NCBI GenBank assembly: GCA_004151065.3
Contig: NWUY0304535379.1
Coordinates: 1 to 62,123, forward strand
Origin: Larix sibirica
Taxonomy: Eukaryota; Streptophyta; Pinopsida; Pinales; Pinaceae
Length of the DNA stretch: 62,123 nucleotides
Direction of reading: 5' to 3'
This document shows, piece after piece, positions 58,284 through 62,123 of this stretch. The notes beneath the pieces were generated by a model. That model was not told where the DNA came from and made no database searches. It saw only the letters and a list, made by a program, of their open reading frames with translations. Position numbers and translations under genes: made by a program. Numbering within the stretch: position 1 is the stretch's first letter; every line of letters starts with the position of its first letter.

Positions 58284-58335
58284 ATAGGGAAGGGATACAT
58301 ATACAGATAGGGAAGGGATACATATACAGATAGGG
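58284..58335 (+). repeat. 23-bp perfect tandem repeat, 2.3 copies
   Basis: The unit ATAGGGAAGGGATACATATACAG occupies 58284-58306 and 58307-58329 without mismatch, then ATAGGG. Confidence 0.95.
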
Positions 58336-58559
58336 CTCTATCTATATATACCGCACATTACCCTCTATTTTGACAAGATGATTAAAAAAGTGAGTTACTA
58401 CAGCTCGACGTTTTCTATGATGCACCTGTTTGAGTATCATGCGCCTTACACGTCATTCACGCTAAGAAGGGAGTGCCAGTAAGGGAAGTGAGTCATTTTG
58501 TTAATATATGTAATAACACTTTTGAACTATGCTGGGACTGGAAATTATGTTGGAAAAAA

Positions 58560-59950
58560 CTTATGATGGGAATGATCCTGGAACTGCTGGTGCAAAGTGT
58601 ACTGCTTAATCTGCGGGCACAGGGTAAACTGCTGGCTTTGGTGCTGGTACTGGTGTTGGTAGTGCTTTAACTGGCCCAACAGAATCAGAGAGGGCTGGTC
58701 AATCGACAGAATAAACTGCTGCTACCTTAGGTGCCGTAGCCTTTGCTTATCCTTCTGGCTTTATGGTTTTCTCTTTCAAAGGCTAGCTTTATGGAAAGCT
58801 TAGAGACCTTTGTGTCTGTCTATGATGCTAGTGGTGTTGCTGGATCGACTGCTTCTAGCTCTAAAAATGGAACTGCTACTGATGCTTATTAAATTTGTGC
58901 TACTGAAGCTGGTGCTGGAGGATATGGAACTGGACCAACTGGTTATGGATCCTACCTGTAGTAACGGCCTATGCTTGCTTTGTTGCTTGTGCAATAGGTT
59001 ATGGCTATGGTCCTTATCCCATGAAATGGGCTCTACATCGGTCTGTCGTGATAATAGTGCTGCTTCAACGTAAACGGCTGAAACCACTGCCTTTGCCTTA
59101 GCATTGATCGGGACAGAATTCTGTTCGTATAACGAAGTGCAATTGGGTACCTCATGCATACATACAGATATTTTAGTAGCAAGATGTAAATGCCGGGATG
59201 GAGTGATAAGCACTAGGGCATGCTTTAATGATAAAATTCGATGTGCATGGGCCTTATGTATAGTTCCAGATCCAATTCCAGGCGCATATCCAGTAGCGGA
59301 ACCTGTTTATTGAGATCGAGAAGCAAAAAACCATAAACGGAGATAGAGTAAGCGGGGAATTACATAGATATGTGCATCTAGAAGCTCATAAGAAGACGGA
59401 AGCTAGTAGCTCTTTTACTGCATGGACTCTTAAGGCTTCACCTCTGTGGCTTTACCTAAATCTCCAATGAAAGAACCTGGAGCTGCTTGCTCGGATACTT
59501 CCTTTGCTACGAATGCTTCAGGGTCTCTATCTTTATAAACTGCCTCTTTAACAGGCTCTGTAATGGTTATTGCAATAGGTATTACAACCCTTGCTGCTTA
59601 CTCTGCTGTTAGTGGTGCTTCCATTTGTTTAATTTGCGCAGGATTGGGATCTAAAAAACGGGCTCTGCCACTGAAGCTGCTTACTTAACAACGGTGATAG
59701 ATTCTGCTACACTGAATATGGGTCACCTGGAACTTTAGCTAGCTCTGGATCCCGATATGGAACAGGCTCTTAAATGAGAGGATCTTAAATGGGCTCTCGA
59801 ACTACTGGAAAGGATGCAAGGCAATATGCTGGTTAATAAACTTCTTATTTTACCGGATCTCAAAAATGAACTGATCAAGCTGGGTAAACTGGGTCTTCAA
59901 CGGAAGAAACTCAATCAACTGAATCAAGGTAAAAGACTTACTGTATCTTG
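58560..59950 (+). repeat. 1.4-kb low-complexity tract of GGAACTGCT-type words
   Basis: Words GGAACTGCTGG, GTAAACTGCTGGC, GGTGCTGGTACTGG, GGAACTGCTACTG, GCTGGTGCTGGAGG, GGATATGGAACTGGACC, GGAACAGGCTC and GGCTCTGTAATGG recur throughout. In places the plus frame reads as Gly/Thr/Ser repeats (AGFGAGTGVGSALTGPTES at 58631; AGAGGYGTGPTGYGSY at 58908), interrupted by many stops (often TAA/TGA where CAA/CGA would fit). A 137-codon minus frame (58800-59213) is the antisense of this tract. It is either a decayed coding repeat or pure DNA-level simple repetition. Confidence 0.65.
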
Positions 59951-60573
59951 ATCTCGGGGCGGATGGTTCTTTTTATTTATTAGGGCGAGAGGGCAATTAA
60001 CAAACGAGCGTGCATAAAGGATATGAGAGGGTTGCGAGGGTTCCTGGCCTTCGCCTTTCTCTTGCAACTGGCCTTATGAGAGGGATGGATGGCTCCTTAC
60101 CAGGTGGGATATAAAATCCAATAGTAATAGTTGTGCTGGGTCGCCCCTTTGGGTTAACAGGTACGTACCACCTTAGGGCAAAGACTTAAGGTCAAGTCGA
60201 CTCTTTTTCCAGTATTTATATTATAAGAGGTAGGGCGAGAGACTGGCCTTTGGGAGTTCCCCTCCTTCCTTACCCAAGAGATAGGGTCCTGGCCTTAACT
60301 TTATCTACAATATTATAGCTATGTTTTAATTGACTATACACTCATGGGTAAATGCTTAATACAACTTCTAGTTCTTTTAGAATATTATATAATCAGATCA
60401 TTGAAGGGTGGCGAATCATTGAACCCATTGGTTTTATACACTCGACCGAAGGAGCAATTGCCACAAAAAAAGGTAAGGGAGGTTTTTTGTTGCTTCGAAG
60501 GCTGATCCCTCAAATCATTCTGTAGGAAAGAGGGCGTTCTCTTACAGCTATAAAAAGATGATTAGGCCCCCCA
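59951..60573. other. unassigned intergenic DNA
   Basis: GGGCGAGAG occurs at 59982 and 60234, each followed by a short similar GGCC-T sequence. No gene seen. Confidence 0.45.
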
Positions 60574-60745
60574 GTGTAGAGTAGCCAAGTAGAATGTCCA
60601 AGTATAGAGAGAGTAGCCAAGCCGAGTAGCCCAACCCGAGTATCCAATTCTGAGTAACCCAGCCAAGCAGCTGAGTAGCCATCCCATTCGAGTAGCCCAT
60701 TCGATTAGCGCAGTTGATTGATTAGCGCATCACTCATTATGGAAG
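60574..60745 (+). repeat. GAGTAGCC-family degenerate tract (copy 4, clearest)
   Basis: GAGTAGCC variants start at 60579, 60611, 60624, 60638, 60652, 60673 and 60690 (spacings 32, 13, 14, 14, 21, 17), the central unit being GAGTAGCCCAAGCC-like. It is the most regular copy of the family. Confidence 0.9.
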
Positions 60746-61169
60746 AAAGAGAGAAGCGCATATCTGTTATTATATGATGCAAGAGCTTGCTGCTATGGTG
60801 AGGTCTATCTCTTTGTATACGATATTATGATAGATCAATTCTGTCTGTTCGGGTTCGTATCCTCACCCCCTCACTCAGTTTGGCAGAGCCTGTTGATTTC
60901 CTATGAACGTACCTCACCCAAGGCGGAAAGAGTCACTTCACGTACCTCGATCTACCAATGGTCCATTCTTTAGGCTCGTACCTTTCCTTACTCGACTTAC
61001 TTTACCGGGTTCAAATGAGAGGGTGGACCTTACCTTCGGGCTAGTACTAAGGCAATACTACTTACCTGAAAGATGGGGATCTTCTGTAGAACCGAACCTT
61101 TTGGCTTTTCTTTATAACAATGACTGTTTGCCCCTTGCCCTCCCTTTGGTCAAGCAAGCCTTTTGAACG
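60746..61169. other. unassigned DNA, possible partial S elements
   Basis: TTCGGGTTCGTATCCTCACC (60848) and GGCTCGTACCTTTCC (60973) resemble the S-element right half. An 87-codon frame (60903-61166) has no recognised motif. TTTATAACAATGACTGTTTGC at 61108 resembles 62099-62120 at the window end. Confidence 0.4.
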
Positions 61170-61650
61170 TGTTCAAAAAAGGTTTATACAGACATATTTG
61201 AACCTCGTAGCAGAAATCAAATGACTGTTTGCAGAACATGTTCAGACAGGGTTGGTACATACATACTTAGAGTTGAGGACAGACAGACCCGTACCCATCC
61301 GGTTAGATCCCATCATAGTAGCCATCGAATTCAAGTTCCAACAAGGTTGAGGTAAAACATACGCGTATCCTGAAAGTTCAAACATAGCCGTTGAATGTTC
61401 GGAGAGGACTTACAGAACCACCCTCGTGTTTTGAGAGGAGGAACATAACCTATACTTACTTTTTTAGAATAGCCATCCATGTTCGGAGAGCAGATACATA
61501 CATACCCTGAAAGTTTTACAAGGTTGAATCCTTACAGAACCTTGCCAGACAATGTTCGGGGAGGAATGACATATATACCCTGATAGTACAACTAGAAGGT
61601 TGAAGCCTTACAAAATCTTCCCTTTGTGCCAGACCCTTACCCATTAAGTG
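61170..61650 (+). repeat. degenerate tandem array, ATGTTCGGAGAG units
   Basis: Units start near 61237 (CATGTTCAGACAGGG), 61394 (AATGTTCGGAGAGGAC), 61480 (CATGTTCGGAGAGCAG) and 61552 (AATGTTCGGGGAGGAAT). Shared following words are ACATACATACCCTGAAAG, AAGGTTGAA and CCTTACA-AA. Spacing is about 73-157 bases. Confidence 0.85.
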
Positions 61651-61740
61651 CGTTGAGGGAGGCATCTTCTTGGCTCACCTTCTTACCTTTTTATTCTTTC
61701 TTTGGAACCTTTGACTTTTTGAAGTCACAAGAATTGAGTT

Positions 61741-61965
61741 ACGAGATTCGGGATACGAACGATAGAGGAAAAGCTTAAAAACAAATGGATTGGATCGATA
61801 AAGCCACACGTATAGAGATTATTATTCCGGGATTCGGGATACTCATCAGGAGAGATTGGAAAGCTCATGGATAGGATCGCCAAAGAAAATAACACGTCCG
61901 TATATTGATTATGCCAATGGAGAGATTGGATTGCCAAATAAAGCCAACGTATATTGTTATTCTTA
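61741..61965 (+). repeat. ~85-bp degenerate tandem repeat, 2.6 units
   Basis: GAGATTCGGGATACGAAC (61741) recurs as GGGATTCGGGATACTCAT (61829). Each is followed by GGATTGGATCG / GGATAGGATCG, AAAG, ACACGT and ATTGATTAT-like words. A third partial unit (GGATTGCC, CCAACGTATATTG) ends near 61965. The 98-codon minus frame over it is not supported independently. Confidence 0.85.
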
Positions 61966-62123
61966 TGGGCTTTGGGACTACTACCTGTAGTACTTATGTT
62001 TCTTTTTGATTCAGCACTCACGAATCTATTACACAGCCCAAACTGGTTACAGTTTTATATGGGGATCTTATTTATATGGGTGCCCTTTTATGGCGATTCT
62101 TTATCACAATGAAAGTTTGCCCC
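61966..62123. other. unassigned DNA at window end
   Basis: The last bases resemble 61108-61130 (TTTATMACAATGAMWGTTTGCC). Whether a further repeat unit follows cannot be seen. Confidence 0.4.

Noticed and set aside
58800-59213. 137-codon minus-strand open frame, the longest in the window
   Set aside because: It is the antisense of the low-complexity GGAACTGCT tract; its Ser-rich composition follows from the repeat, and one frame of this length is expected by chance.
60847-60870. GGGTTCGTATCC as a tRNA T-arm
   Set aside because: Better explained as a partial S element (TTCGTACCT-like); no tRNA fold.
61725-62021. 98-codon minus frame
   Set aside because: Covers the ~85-bp tandem repeat; no independent support.

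Overview
This window looks like intergenic plant mitochondrial DNA, most likely from a species with a very large and repeat-rich mitochondrial genome; a conifer or other gymnosperm is my best guess. Three things point that way. A short degraded piece of cytochrome oxidase subunit I (cox1) lies at 41.47-41.57 kb on the minus strand. There are pieces of nuclear-type LTR retrotransposon at 11.7 kb and 31.7-35.2 kb, as is common in plant mtDNA. And there is a low density of anything coding. Species and compartment are inferred. A nuclear copy of mitochondrial DNA cannot be excluded from this sequence alone.

I find no intact protein gene, tRNA, rRNA, group II intron or CRISPR array in 62 kb. The longest open frames are about 135 codons. 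At the base composition I estimate by eye (about 44 % G+C), one or two frames of that length are expected by chance in a stretch this long, so no frame here is supported by length alone. Supported coding remnants are the cox1 fragment, a 71-codon Ty3/gypsy reverse-transcriptase fragment, and a decayed gag-like or nuclear-type reading frame at 34.4-35.2 kb (minus). The last lies next to an LTR-like block with a polypurine tract (33.04-33.88 kb, plus).

Most of the rest is a patchwork of short, degenerate repeats. Several word families recur in separate tracts: GAGTAGCC (0.6, 15.4, 20.5, 60.6 kb); CCTTGGGAACC (21.1, 35.8, 53.2 kb); AGAGTAAAGCC (1.2, 21.7, 41.4 kb); ACCAGCAT/GAGTACCGG (0.4, 50.8, 52.2, 53.7 kb); GCATATCTACGTT and its GCATAGAGACGTTGAAC variant (13.6-15.2 and 43-46 kb, scattered elsewhere); CTGTATGGAGGA (18.1-18.6 kb); and GCGAGACCAGAGATTGGG (29.2-31.2 kb). 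A ~40-bp dispersed element with core GGTCGAGCGG..TTCGTACCT occurs at least seven times, including inside the LTR-like block and inside the longest plus-strand frame, so it may be mobile.

Layout: 1-9.6 kb, repeat tracts and unassigned DNA; 9.6-13.2 kb, longest plus frame, RT fragment, short-element copy; 13.6-15.6 kb, dense motif tract; 15.6-28.8 kb, mostly unassigned, with small tandem repeats and some coding-like frames; 28.8-31.2 kb, degenerate array; 31.7-35.2 kb, transferred retrotransposon-type DNA; 39.7-46.7 kb, AT-rich repeat region with the cox1 fragment and an inverted repeat pair; 50-55 kb, diverged duplications; 58.5-62 kb, Gly-codon-like low-complexity tract and tandem arrays. No set of genes works together here. 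The interest lies in how such DNA is built and turned over.
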